10,453 bases of DNA, taken from contig WQXX01000028.1 of the NCBI GenBank assembly GCA_009781535.1, forward strand, positions 1 to 10,453. Reading direction: 5' to 3'. Both the position numbers and the translations under genes were made by a program. Positions 1 to 6,264 of the stretch are shown in pieces. Position 1 is the first letter of the stretch. Each line of letters opens with the position of its first letter. The stretch comes from Coriobacteriia bacterium. GTDB taxonomy: Bacteria; Actinomycetota; Coriobacteriia; Coriobacteriales; UBA8131. The notes beneath the pieces are model-generated. The model ran no database searches. It was not told the origin of the DNA and saw nothing but the letters and a program-made list of their open reading frames with translations.

Positions 1-795
1 CGGCTTGTCCAAGTCACCGACCTCCGGCATCATCTCGTAAAGTTCAGATAGCATCCAAAGAAGGAAGGTGGAGTACAGGAGCGGGTTTTGGAACAGGGTG
101 ACGCAATCCAAGATATTGATAGCGCCACGCCCCAGATAGTCATAGGCAAACCAGTCGCGAAGATCCAGCGCCGGCTCCCCAAAGAAACGGTCCGCACCGG
201 CTGATTCCAGCGCGAGAAGGCTACGCTGGATCGCACCGACACTCGCCGGCGCGATATTGCCATACTCTGTCGTAAAGGTCTTGGCGTTATCTCCGGCGTA
301 TTTGACCATGGAGCGCAGATCCTTGAAGTCCAGCATCAGCAAGCCGTTATCATCAGCGACTTTGAAGATGATCTGCAGCACACCTGTCTGGGTGTCGTTA
401 AGACCGAGGATACGTGACAAAAGGATGGGACCCATGCTGGATACGGTGGTCCGCACGGGAATGCCCTTGATGCCATAGATGTCAAAGAGGTTTACCGGAT
501 ACCCAGTAAAGGAAAAGCCCTGGATGCCCATGCTCCTGACGCGCTCGTCAATGCTCGCGCTTGGTTTGCCCGGCTTGCACAAGCCTGACACATCGCCTTT
601 GATGTCAGCCATAAAGACCGGTACGCCCATCTCGCTGAACGCCTCAGCCATCACCTTGATGGTCGTTGTCTTGCCGGTACCGGTCGCGCCTGTCACCAGA
701 CCATGCCGGGTCATCATCTTGGGAAGCAGGTAAATGGGGTCGGTGCCATTCTTGCCCGTTGCAATCCAAATCTTGTCTTCTGCTCTTAGATACAT
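1..795 (-). CDS. HerA-like helicase/ATPase, DUF853 family (partial, C-terminus off the window)
   Basis: An uninterrupted frame runs from an ATG at 795 to the left edge (265 codons, no stop), so only the N-terminal part is present. Residues 36-43 read GATGTGKT, a Walker A P-loop. They are followed by FMADIKGDVSGL at 61-72, the conserved block of DUF853 (YjgR-like) HerA-type ATPases, and by TGYPVNLFDIYG near 98-108. The frame stops at GDLDKP, just before the place where this family normally carries its Walker B segment, so hydrolysis residues cannot be checked. AGGGG lies 8 nt upstream of the ATG. Family members are hexameric P-loop ATPases of the FtsK/HerA group, with DNA translocation inferred from relatives; the physiological role of DUF853 proteins is poorly known. 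It has no partner gene in this window: the next gene upstream on this strand ends 480 nt away. Confidence 0.9.
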   Translation of the reverse strand, partial: MYLRAEDKIWIATGKNGTDPIYLLPKMMTRHGLVTGATGTGKTTTIKVMAEAFSEMGVPVFMADIKGDVSGLCKPGKPSASIDERVRSMGIQGFSFTGYPVNLFDIYGIKGIPVRTTVSSMGPILLSRILGLNDTQTGVLQIIFKVADDNGLLMLDFKDLRSMVKYAGDNAKTFTTEYGNIAPASVGAIQRSLLALESAGADRFFGEPALDLRDWFAYDYLGRGAINILDCVTLFQNPLLYSTFLLWMLSELYEMMPEVGDLDKP

Positions 796-900
796 AATCG
801 CACCCCTGATACTACGCCTCGAACGCCGGAAATTGATTCCGGTTACCCGGAATACTGATGCGATTATAGTAGCACATGGAAGCACTGATTTATTCTTATG

Positions 901-960
901 TCACCCCGGGCTTGATCCGGGGTCTATCAGTGTGCCTGTAGGTTGAGTGCGTGTGTTGCC
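901..960. repeat. REP-like dispersed repeat, copy A
   Basis: This 60-bp block matches 2041-2100 at 51 of 60 positions without gaps. It opens with a palindromic hairpin at 903-923 (ACCCCGG pairing with CCGGGGT). Weaker similarity continues for some 40 nt past the block. The differences inside the hairpin are consistent with keeping the stem: a G-T pair in this copy is G-C in the other. Similar CCCCGGGC/GCCCGGGG palindromes are common extragenic repeats in many bacteria. Both copies lie between genes. Confidence 0.75.
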
Positions 961-1058
961 AGAAGCACGTGTCGCAAGATGGCTATGATGAATAAATCGG
1001 CGCCTCCCAAAAAGCAGGTCACTCTAAGGATGATCGGATTATGCGTTTCTGCGCCTGC

Positions 1059-1091
1059 TTTCCAAGTTCGTGTCAAAAATTTGCGATTGTG
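1059..1091 (+). repeat. Left arm of a 33-bp inverted repeat
   Basis: This arm is the reverse complement of 1222-1254 at 31 of 33 positions. The shared core reads CAAAAATTTGCGATTGTG here. The arms enclose 130 nt that include a terminator-like hairpin. No target-site duplication is evident outside the arms. It may be the remains of a small mobile element or a long-range RNA stem. Confidence 0.7.
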
Positions 1092-1145
1092 CGCTCTGAC
1101 ACATCCAAAACCTGTCTGATTCTGCTGTAAAAGACCATAAAGTGA

Positions 1146-1175
1146 GGCAGAATTCAAGGGATTCTGCCGCTTTTT
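1146..1175 (+). terminator. Terminator-like hairpin (plus strand)
   Basis: GGCAGAAT at 1146-1153 pairs perfectly with ATTCTGCC at 1161-1168 around a 7-nt loop. GC and then five T residues (1171-1175) follow on the plus strand, the form of an intrinsic terminator. No plus-strand gene is seen upstream, so it may end antisense or small-RNA transcription, or belong to the inverted-repeat element around it. On the minus strand the hairpin lacks a good T-tract, so it is not an obvious terminator for the ABC operon. Confidence 0.5.
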
Positions 1176-1221
1176 GACCAAAACAGGGAACTTATAGGCT
1201 AAAAAAGGTCGTTAATGAAAA

Positions 1222-1254
1222 CACAATCGCAAATTTTTGGCACGAACTCGGAAA
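1222..1254 (-). repeat. Right arm of the 33-bp inverted repeat
   Basis: This is the reverse-complement partner of 1059-1091, with two mismatches in 33 positions. It ends 24 nt before the ABC ATPase stop codon. Similarity ends sharply at both arm ends, which suggests a defined unit rather than chance complementarity. Confidence 0.7.
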
Positions 1255-1278
1255 ACCTATTGCGTTCCTCGTTATCCG

Positions 1279-1965
1279 TCAGCGTTTGCCCTCATTTCCT
1301 GCTCGCTGCTTCTTTGATTTTCCGAGGGAGGCAAGCTCATAAACCTCATCTACTGACGCTGCCACCTCTGGCGAGTGCGAGACGACGATCACACACTTAT
1401 CCTTCTCATGCGCCAGACGGCTGAAGATATCCATCACTTCCTCCTGCGTTGCAAGGTCGAGGTTTCCTGTCGGCTCGTCAGCCAAGAGTATATCGGGATC
1501 AAAGGACAGAGCCCGGGCGATGGCGACCCGCTGCTGTTCCCCACCGGAGAGTTTTAATACCCTGCGTTTTGCGAGCGAATCGTCCAGATCCACCTCATCC
1601 AGCAGCTCAGTCGCACGTTTTCGCTTGTCCTTGAACTTCTTGCCAGATGCCCGCATCGAAAGCTCCACGTTTTCCACCGCACTCAGGTGGGGCAGCAGGT
1701 TGTATTGCTGGAAGACCACGCCCACATAACGGCTGCGGTATTGATAACGGTCGATCTTCTGCACATCCTTATCGTCAAAGAGGATCCTACCCTCGGATGG
1801 AGAGGTCAGTCCCGACAGCAGGGAGAGCAGCGTGGTCTTTCCCGCACCTGAGCGTCCAACAACCGCATAGACCTTGCCTTTTTCAAACTCATAGTTCAGT
1901 CCGTTCAAGACCTTGGTATAACCGTCGTAGGTGTAGCTGACATTCTGCAGTTTTAGAATACTCAT
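1279..1965 (-). CDS. ABC transporter ATP-binding protein, MacB/LolD/FtsE-like
   Basis: This is a 228-residue nucleotide-binding subunit that would power the permease encoded just upstream. All ABC motifs are present: Walker A GRSGAGKT (37-44), Q-loop Q86 in VFQQYNLL, signature LSGGEQQRVAIARAL (from 139), Walker B ILLADEP with catalytic E164, D-loop GNLD, and switch histidine H197 in VVSHSPE. The VFQQYNLLPHLSAVENV stretch is typical of the MacB/LolD/FtsE branch, whose members drive mechanotransmission or export rather than nutrient uptake. I place the start at ATG 1965 because GGAGG sits 9 nt upstream; a longer frame adds nine residues beyond that site. The C-terminus is a short Lys/Arg-rich tail. 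A 183-nt gap with a REP-like repeat separates it from the permease. Cotranscription is likely but unproven. Confidence 0.93.
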   Translation of the reverse strand: MSILKLQNVSYTYDGYTKVLNGLNYEFEKGKVYAVVGRSGAGKTTLLSLLSGLTSPSEGRILFDDKDVQKIDRYQYRSRYVGVVFQQYNLLPHLSAVENVELSMRASGKKFKDKRKRATELLDEVDLDDSLAKRRVLKLSGGEQQRVAIARALSFDPDILLADEPTGNLDLATQEEVMDIFSRLAHEKDKCVIVVSHSPEVAASVDEVYELASLGKSKKQRAGNEGKR

Positions 1966-2040
1966 AATCGTTTCCTCCAGATCAAATTCCAAGTAAAGTT
2001 GTTGCGTCGACTCTGCTATTAGCTCCTATCAGTTCCCTTG

Positions 2041-2100
2041 TCACCCCGGGCTCGACCCGGGGTCTATCAGGGTACCCATAGGATGATTGCATGTGTTGCC
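2041..2100. repeat. REP-like dispersed repeat, copy B
   Basis: This is the second copy of the 901-960 repeat (51 of 60 identical). Its hairpin at 2043-2063 has an all Watson-Crick 8-bp stem. It lies in the 183-nt gap between the permease stop (2149) and the ATPase start (1965), inside a probable operon. There it could stabilise the upstream mRNA or lower downstream expression, as REP hairpins do in other bacteria. Confidence 0.75.
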
Positions 2101-2148
2101 TGAAACGCTCGTAGCTAGCCAGTTGGTCAATAATCGGTGCTTCGCTCG

Positions 2149-3780
2149 TCATGTCCGGTTCGCCAATATCTTGAGCGGCTCATACCTCATCACGAAAACC
2201 ACCGCGGCAAGACTTGAGATGAGTGTCAGGATGATGCCGATACCCACCAACTGCCCAAGGATCTGGAAATTGACCGTCGCGTTGATCTTGTCCAGATAGG
2301 TCACATCTGCCTGCGCTCCCGAGCCGAACACATCTATCATGCCGCTCGGTCTTTGTCCGCCTTGTGCGAAATCCATACCGCCGCTTGCTCCAGGTCTACC
2401 GAAGTTCTGCTCCTGGCTTACAGCCTGTGTTTCCATTTGCTCGATCTGAGCGGACAGCAGATTGTTCGAAATCGGAACGCTGACTGCCGCTCCAACACCT
2501 GCCCCGATGACAATCGCTATCAAGGTCACGCATAAAAGCTCGGTGACGAACTGCAAGGCAACCTTGCCTTTCTTGATGCCGATTGCGGTGAGAACGCCGA
2601 CCTCGTATTTGCGTTCGCGGATGTTGAACACGTTGATCACAACGAGGATGAGCGCGCCAACGGCAAGCACAATGAGCAGCAGCATGACCGCGAATGTGGA
2701 GAGGTTCTTCAGCGGGGTCAGGCTTGCCTCATAGTTGTTGATGTCCGACGAGGTGAGCGAATAGTAATCCGACAGCCCCTTCTTATACAGCTCCTCGCCA
2801 AAACTCTCGTAATTCTCCCTGCTGGAAAAGACAAAGGTGCTGGAAAGCTGCCCGTTCAGCGCTGTGCTGCTCTCAAAGCCGTATTCCCCCGAGGTTTCTG
2901 TCACCGCAACAGCGACAGAATGGTCGATGATGCTTTGAAGCGTCCCATAGCTTACGATGATCAGGTTCGCTGGATCCATCGACGTCGAGAAGCGCATCAT
3001 GTTGCTGGATTCGCTGGAACTTGTGTCGGTATAGATCCCGACAATGGTCAGGTCATAGGTCTCATCTTCGGCATTCGGATTCGCCAAGCGTATGGTGTCG
3101 CCAACAGAAAGCCCATTGAACACAGCCAGCTCATAGCTGATCAGGCAATCCATGCTGGAAGAACCGATATTAAACATGCTGCCGTCGGTGATCTTTGCAA
3201 CGCCGTTGATGAACTTGGTCATGGCGTCCTCAGAGCTGTACCCGGTCACCGTAAAGTCGCCCATAGCGATACTGCCGATTATCGAGCCCGGACGCATTCC
3301 GCCCTGACTGCCCATCCCACCGGGAAACTGGTTATTGCCTGAGCTGCCGGGGATCTGGCTGTTGCCTGAGCCGTTGGAACTGCTTTCCGTGCTGTATGCT
3401 TCCAGCTCCCCGCCGGCATTCAGGGAGATAGAGCTGGAGTAGTAGAAATCTTTGACATATTCGGACTGTGCATAGGATAACAGCTCTGCTAGGCTCAGAT
3501 CCTGATAGAGGGACATGGTTTCCCGCATGGAGCCCATGTCGGGTATGCCGCCCTCGAAAGTGCCACCCTGCAAGGATGACATCATCATCTGCCTGTTGAC
3601 CGAGATTGTGCCTGTGATGCTTACGAGTTCCAATCCAGCAGCCTCGGCTTCGCGCGCGGCATTCCTAATCGCCAACGCCACACAGGATGATGCGGCAATG
3701 GCAAGGACGATAATGCCGATGAGGATATTCCTTCCTTTCGAGCGGGAGATGCTTTTCAATGCGTTGATGATTACGAGCAC
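2149..3780 (-). CDS. ABC transporter permease, MacB/FtsX family
   Basis: This is a 543-residue inner-membrane permease. One N-terminal membrane helix (about 18-38) is followed by a large extracytoplasmic MacB_PCD-type domain (about 45-355), then an FtsX domain with helices near 361-384, 413-433 and 508-531. The FtsX hallmark lies at 387-415 (NIRERKYEVGVLTAIG, ending in ELL), and the protein ends in YEPLKILANRT. Two low-complexity outer stretches stand out: a Ser/Gly/Asn/Met-rich one at 133-166 and a Gly/Gln/Met-rich one between the last two helices (about 450-490). I chose GTG 3780 as start because it follows the HtrA stop by 11 nt, has AAGGGG upstream, and begins LVIINALKSISRSKGRN, a normal start for this family; a longer frame would overlap htrA by over 100 nt. 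Family members export peptides, lipoproteins or drugs, or act as mechanotransmission complexes. The substrate is unknown. Confidence 0.9.
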   Translation of the reverse strand: MLVIINALKSISRSKGRNILIGIIVLAIAASSCVALAIRNAAREAEAAGLELVSITGTISVNRQMMMSSLQGGTFEGGIPDMGSMRETMSLYQDLSLAELLSYAQSEYVKDFYYSSSISLNAGGELEAYSTESSSNGSGNSQIPGSSGNNQFPGGMGSQGGMRPGSIIGSIAMGDFTVTGYSSEDAMTKFINGVAKITDGSMFNIGSSSMDCLISYELAVFNGLSVGDTIRLANPNAEDETYDLTIVGIYTDTSSSESSNMMRFSTSMDPANLIIVSYGTLQSIIDHSVAVAVTETSGEYGFESSTALNGQLSSTFVFSSRENYESFGEELYKKGLSDYYSLTSSDINNYEASLTPLKNLSTFAVMLLLIVLAVGALILVVINVFNIRERKYEVGVLTAIGIKKGKVALQFVTELLCVTLIAIVIGAGVGAAVSVPISNNLLSAQIEQMETQAVSQEQNFGRPGASGGMDFAQGGQRPSGMIDVFGSGAQADVTYLDKINATVNFQILGQLVGIGIILTLISSLAAVVFVMRYEPLKILANRT

Positions 3781-3791
3781 GGTAGCCCCTT

Positions 3792-5207
3792 TCAGTTCCT
3801 CAGCTCGGTCAAGGTCAACGTATACGTTATGCTGCTTCCATTGCGGACAACCGTGACGCGTATCGTGTCGCCGACGCTGTATCTGTCCAATTGCCTGTTC
3901 CAATCCGCCAAGCTGTTGATAGTCTGACCGTTAAGACTCGTGATCCTGTCCCCAGACTGGAAATCGCTGCTGGCTGACTTTGAGATATACAACCCGAAGG
4001 TATTGATCCGATACATCATGGCAGTCTGGTTGTCTTGGATATCCACCAGAATGAACCCGGTATCGATCCGACCTTTCACATACCCAAACTCGATGATCTG
4101 CTCGATCACGTCTTTGACCGCATCGATTGGGATCGCAAACCCGAGCCCTTCTATCCCGGAACCCGAGGACTTGGCATTCACGATACCCACCAGTTCGCCG
4201 TACAGGTTGAACAGACCGCCGCCTGAGTTGCCCGGATTGATCGCCGTGTCGGTTTGCAGAAGGGATAAGGTCTCGCCGTCGATCGTGATGTCGCGGTCAA
4301 GGGCGGATATGATGCCGGAGGTCACGGTGCCGCCCAACTCGCCGAGTGGGTTTCCTATGGCGATTACCGGCTGCCCGACCAACAGCGACGATGAGAAGCC
4401 GAGGATGGCAGGCTGCAAGCCAGTGGCGCTAATCTTGAGGACGGCGATGTCGGTCTTGGCATCGGCTCCCACCAGCACCGCCTCATAGAGTTGCCCGTTG
4501 CTCAACCTCACCATGATCGTCTGCGCGCCCTCTACCACATGATTGTTTGTAACGATATACCCATCGGTGGAGACGATCACTCCGCTTCCCGCACCGGTGC
4601 TGATGAACTGCCTCATATTCCAATTCGTCGATACGGTCTCGGTGGTGATCTCGACCACCGAATCCTTGACATTGGCAACCACGTCCTGAAGGCTCATCAC
4701 CCCTGCCGCATTGTTGTCTGCCGATGTCCGTATCACCGATTGGTACAGCACTGTCGTAGTCGTGTCAGAACCCGTGTCCGTATCAGAGGGGCTCACACCT
4801 GAACCCAAGCCCATACCAAAACCGCTGCTGCTCAGGTAGTTCGCAAGAAAGGTCCCGCCAAAGCCGAAAGCTGCCGAGCCGACTACGCAGACCGTTATCA
4901 ACAGTGCCGCGAACCCTGCGCGCCCAAGTCCCGTTGGGCTTGGCTTCTCTTTCTTTTGAGTAGAAGTTTGGTTTGCTCCGGGAGCCATCGCTTCGGGTCT
5001 GCTGCTGAAATTGTACCCGGAGTAGCCTGACGGATATGGATGCCGCACTCCGCTACCAACTGGCACAGACCTGTTGTCAATGTTATTTCCGACATATCTG
5101 GGGGGAGGAGGTTCCCAAACTCCCGGAGCTGCTGTTCCTGAACTGTTCTCAAAGCTGTTTCTGGAATAGTCCTGATTCCCAAAACCGTATGTATCATTCT
5201 CAGACAT
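3792..5207 (-). CDS. htrA: HtrA/DegP-like membrane-anchored serine protease with PDZ domain
   Basis: This is a 471-residue envelope protease of the trypsin-like S1C family. A cytoplasmic tail of about 97 residues rich in Pro, Tyr, Gly and Asn precedes one membrane helix (about 98-122), then a Ser/Thr/Asp-rich linker and the protease domain. The triad is visible: H223 in IVTNNHVVEGA, D253 in AKTDIAVLKI and S328 in INPGNSGGGLF. A single C-terminal PDZ domain covers roughly 382-470. This architecture matches Gram-positive HtrA proteins, which act on misfolded proteins at the outer face of the membrane. It is the first gene of the operon, with the ABC permease starting 11 nt after its stop. That coupling suggests quality control or processing linked to the exporter. 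The upstream region carries 11-bp phased TCAC repeats like those at the response regulator promoter. Confidence 0.95.
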   Translation of the reverse strand: MSENDTYGFGNQDYSRNSFENSSGTAAPGVWEPPPPRYVGNNIDNRSVPVGSGVRHPYPSGYSGYNFSSRPEAMAPGANQTSTQKKEKPSPTGLGRAGFAALLITVCVVGSAAFGFGGTFLANYLSSSGFGMGLGSGVSPSDTDTGSDTTTTVLYQSVIRTSADNNAAGVMSLQDVVANVKDSVVEITTETVSTNWNMRQFISTGAGSGVIVSTDGYIVTNNHVVEGAQTIMVRLSNGQLYEAVLVGADAKTDIAVLKISATGLQPAILGFSSSLLVGQPVIAIGNPLGELGGTVTSGIISALDRDITIDGETLSLLQTDTAINPGNSGGGLFNLYGELVGIVNAKSSGSGIEGLGFAIPIDAVKDVIEQIIEFGYVKGRIDTGFILVDIQDNQTAMMYRINTFGLYISKSASSDFQSGDRITSLNGQTINSLADWNRQLDRYSVGDTIRVTVVRNGSSITYTLTLTELRN

Positions 5208-5273
5208 AATGACCCATCCTTCATCGTGTTTGATCCGTACCTCAAACCAGTCGATTAATGTTGATCGGTTATT

Positions 5274-5316
5274 AGTCTATTGAGCCAAAAAGTGGAATCA
5301 GTGACAGTTGTGTGAT
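5274..5316 (-). promoter_or_regulatory. Putative htrA operon promoter with response-regulator box
   Basis: Read on the minus strand, ATCAC (5316-5312) and GTCAC (5305-5301) are spaced exactly 11 bp apart. A degenerate third repeat at 5294-5290 is followed after 10 nt by the -10-like TAGACT (5279-5274). On the plus strand the first 18 nt (5301-5318) match 8517-8534 of the response regulator promoter at 14 positions. The expected transcript would have a leader of about 60 nt. The box is well supported by its match; the -10 is weaker. Confidence 0.5.
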
Positions 5317-5426
5317 AGCTCCGATATGGTTATTTGAACTACTGGTATGCGTTGGAAAGGTTCTAAAGGATTTAGCGGAGCAGATTCCAGAGTGTAGGGC
5401 TTTCGTTACTGGGATTCGAGCGTCCA

Positions 5427-5451
5427 GAAAACGTGTCTGTGACACGTTTTC
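5427..5451 (-). terminator. Terminator-like hairpin behind the toxin gene
   Basis: An 11-bp perfect stem (GAAAACGTGTC and its complement) closes a 3-nt loop. It begins 11 nt after the toxin stop codon on the minus strand. The TTTT at the end of the stem provides a short U-run, so it could work as a weak intrinsic terminator. By symmetry it could work in both directions. Confidence 0.55.
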
Positions 5452-5461
5452 AGCGAGATTG

Positions 5462-5788
5462 TCATCTTGCAAGAAAATCAATCAGACGAGCGTATATCTC
5501 ATCCATCTTCTCTGGCTCAACAAGCCCGATGCGTTTGACCAGCTTATGGCGCGGGATAGCCACAATCTTGTCAAGCATGACGAAGCTGTCGATCTTCAGC
5601 CCGTTCCCATCGCTTTTCGGCAGGGCTACCCGGTAATCTGCGCCCGATGCGTCCGTTGCAAACGAGGTGACCAAGCAGGTGACAACTGACTCATCATCTG
5701 CATACCGGTCTGATTGGACGATGAGGGATGGGCGTGGCTTTGAGGCATAACCTGCTTCGGCTCCTATCCAAATTTCGCCCCTATTCAT
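5462..5788 (-). CDS. mazF: MazF/PemK-family toxin (mRNA interferase)
   Basis: This is a 108-residue protein with the MazF/PemK fold pattern. It opens with MNRGEIWIGA, then shows KPRPSLIVQSDRY (17-29), a VVTCLVTSF strand (35-43), YRVALP (52-57), GLKIDSFVMLDKIVAIPRHKL (63-83) and a C-terminal helix ending in ARLIDFLAR. MazF toxins are ribonucleases that cut mRNA at short sequences and arrest growth. I set the start at ATG 5788, where the family's RGEIW motif begins; its first 8 nt overlap the end of the antitoxin gene, indicating translational coupling. A longer frame to 5938 would lie inside the antitoxin gene and is rejected. The partner is RelB/DinJ-like rather than MazE-like, an unusual but known kind of mixed pair. 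Confidence 0.9.
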   Translation of the reverse strand: MNRGEIWIGAEAGYASKPRPSLIVQSDRYADDESVVTCLVTSFATDASGADYRVALPKSDGNGLKIDSFVMLDKIVAIPRHKLVKRIGLVEPEKMDEIYARLIDFLAR

Positions 5789-6038
5789 AGAGATACCCCT
5801 CGGCGATCTCGTTGATGTAGTCTTGATACTCAGGATGATTCTGGTCGAAGCTGGAGATGGACGCCAGTGGTGTGCTGATATCCAATGGAATGCGCTTTTC
5901 CTTGGCGATGCGTGTGACGAACATTCGCACAGCATCACTCAGACCGAGACCATATTCGCTGACTACCAGCGTTGCCTGCTCCCTGATTTCAACAGGCACC
6001 CTCGTAGCGACCTGGGTTGTCTTCTGTGCAGTAGTCAT
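5781..6038 (-). CDS. RelB/DinJ-family antitoxin (ribbon-helix-helix)
   Basis: This is an 85-residue protein. The segment TTQVATRVPVEIREQA (7-22) forms the ribbon strand, and SEYGLGLSDAVRMFVTRIAKEKRIPLDIS (27-55) resembles the DinJ/RelB helices, including the characteristic IPLDIS. The acidic C-terminal part (about 62-85, HPEYQDYINEIAEGYLYE) would wrap and neutralise the toxin. The start at ATG 6038 is supported by AAAGGAA about 7 nt upstream; an alternative upstream start adds ten residues and would run into the operator. As first gene of the pair it is expected to repress its own promoter, and the phased repeats at 6058-6097 fit that role. Confidence 0.88.
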   Translation of the reverse strand: MTTAQKTTQVATRVPVEIREQATLVVSEYGLGLSDAVRMFVTRIAKEKRIPLDISTPLASISSFDQNHPEYQDYINEIAEGYLYE

Positions 6039-6057
6039 ACATATTCCTTTGCCGTAT

Positions 6058-6104
6058 TTTGCTAACATTTGCTAGCTTTTGCTATCATTAGTTAGCATAT
6101 TCTA
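6058..6104 (-). promoter_or_regulatory. Toxin-antitoxin promoter and phased operator repeats
   Basis: Three TTTGCTA copies begin at 6058, 6068 and 6078 on the plus strand, one every 10 bp, and an inverted half-site TTAGCA follows at 6092-6097. A minus-strand extended -10 (TGG TAGAAT, hexamer at 6104-6099) places the start of transcription near 6092. The repeats would therefore cover the start site and leader, as expected for steric autorepression by a ribbon-helix-helix antitoxin. Confidence 0.65.
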
Positions 6105-6190
6105 CCACAAATGTATCTGAGGTTGAAGGATTATCTACCGGTTGCCATAGACGGCACAATCGGCAAGATTGCAGTCGCAAGGGAGAAGAT

Positions 6191-6264
6191 GATCTTTATC
6201 AATCCCCATTTGCAGATTGGGGCTGACAGGCAGCCCCAATCTGCAAATGGGGATTGATCTTTAT
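6191..6264. repeat. Perfect 28-bp inverted repeat bounded by 9-bp direct repeats
   Basis: The arms at 6198-6225 and 6231-6258 are exact reverse complements around a 5-nt spacer (ACAGG). Each arm is itself partly palindromic, with CCCCA and TGGGG near its ends. The 9-mer GATCTTTAT occurs at 6191-6199 and 6256-6264, bounding a 56-bp core (6200-6255), the pattern of a tiny insertion with target duplication. The right copy includes the sensor kinase stop codon (6261-6263). No T-tract follows on the minus strand, so a simple intrinsic terminator is unlikely, although the hairpin would be very stable in RNA. Confidence 0.85.

Larger units (their letters stand above)
796..1278. other. Gene-poor intergenic stretch
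   Basis: This stretch lies between the DUF853 ATPase start and the ABC ATPase stop. I see no convincing gene in it. It holds a REP-like repeat at 901-960, two arms of a 33-bp inverted repeat at 1059-1091 and 1222-1254, and a plus-strand terminator-like hairpin at 1146-1175. A short minus-strand frame at 927-1181 crosses the repeat and one inverted-repeat arm and has no family resemblance. Confidence 0.6.

Noticed and set aside
734..946. Plus-strand frame ending in a CHPGLDPGSI-like peptide
   Set aside because: Much of it is antisense to the DUF853 gene, and the peptide is simply the REP-like palindrome translated, a familiar annotation artefact.
927..1181. Minus-strand open frame of 84 codons in the left intergenic stretch
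   Set aside because: It crosses the REP-like repeat tail and one arm of the inverted repeat, has no clear ribosome-binding site and resembles no family.
3940..4488. Plus-strand open frame of 182 codons inside htrA
   Set aside because: It is antisense to the protease domain and shows no family features or start signals.
5462..5938. Longer version of the toxin starting at 5938
   Set aside because: The extra 50 residues lie inside the antitoxin gene in another frame, and the family start motif RGEIW begins at 5788.
6191..6264. Palindrome read as an ordinary intrinsic terminator of the kinase gene
   Set aside because: No T-tract follows on the minus strand, and the 9-bp direct repeats fit an insertion better; it may still slow RNA decay or transcription.
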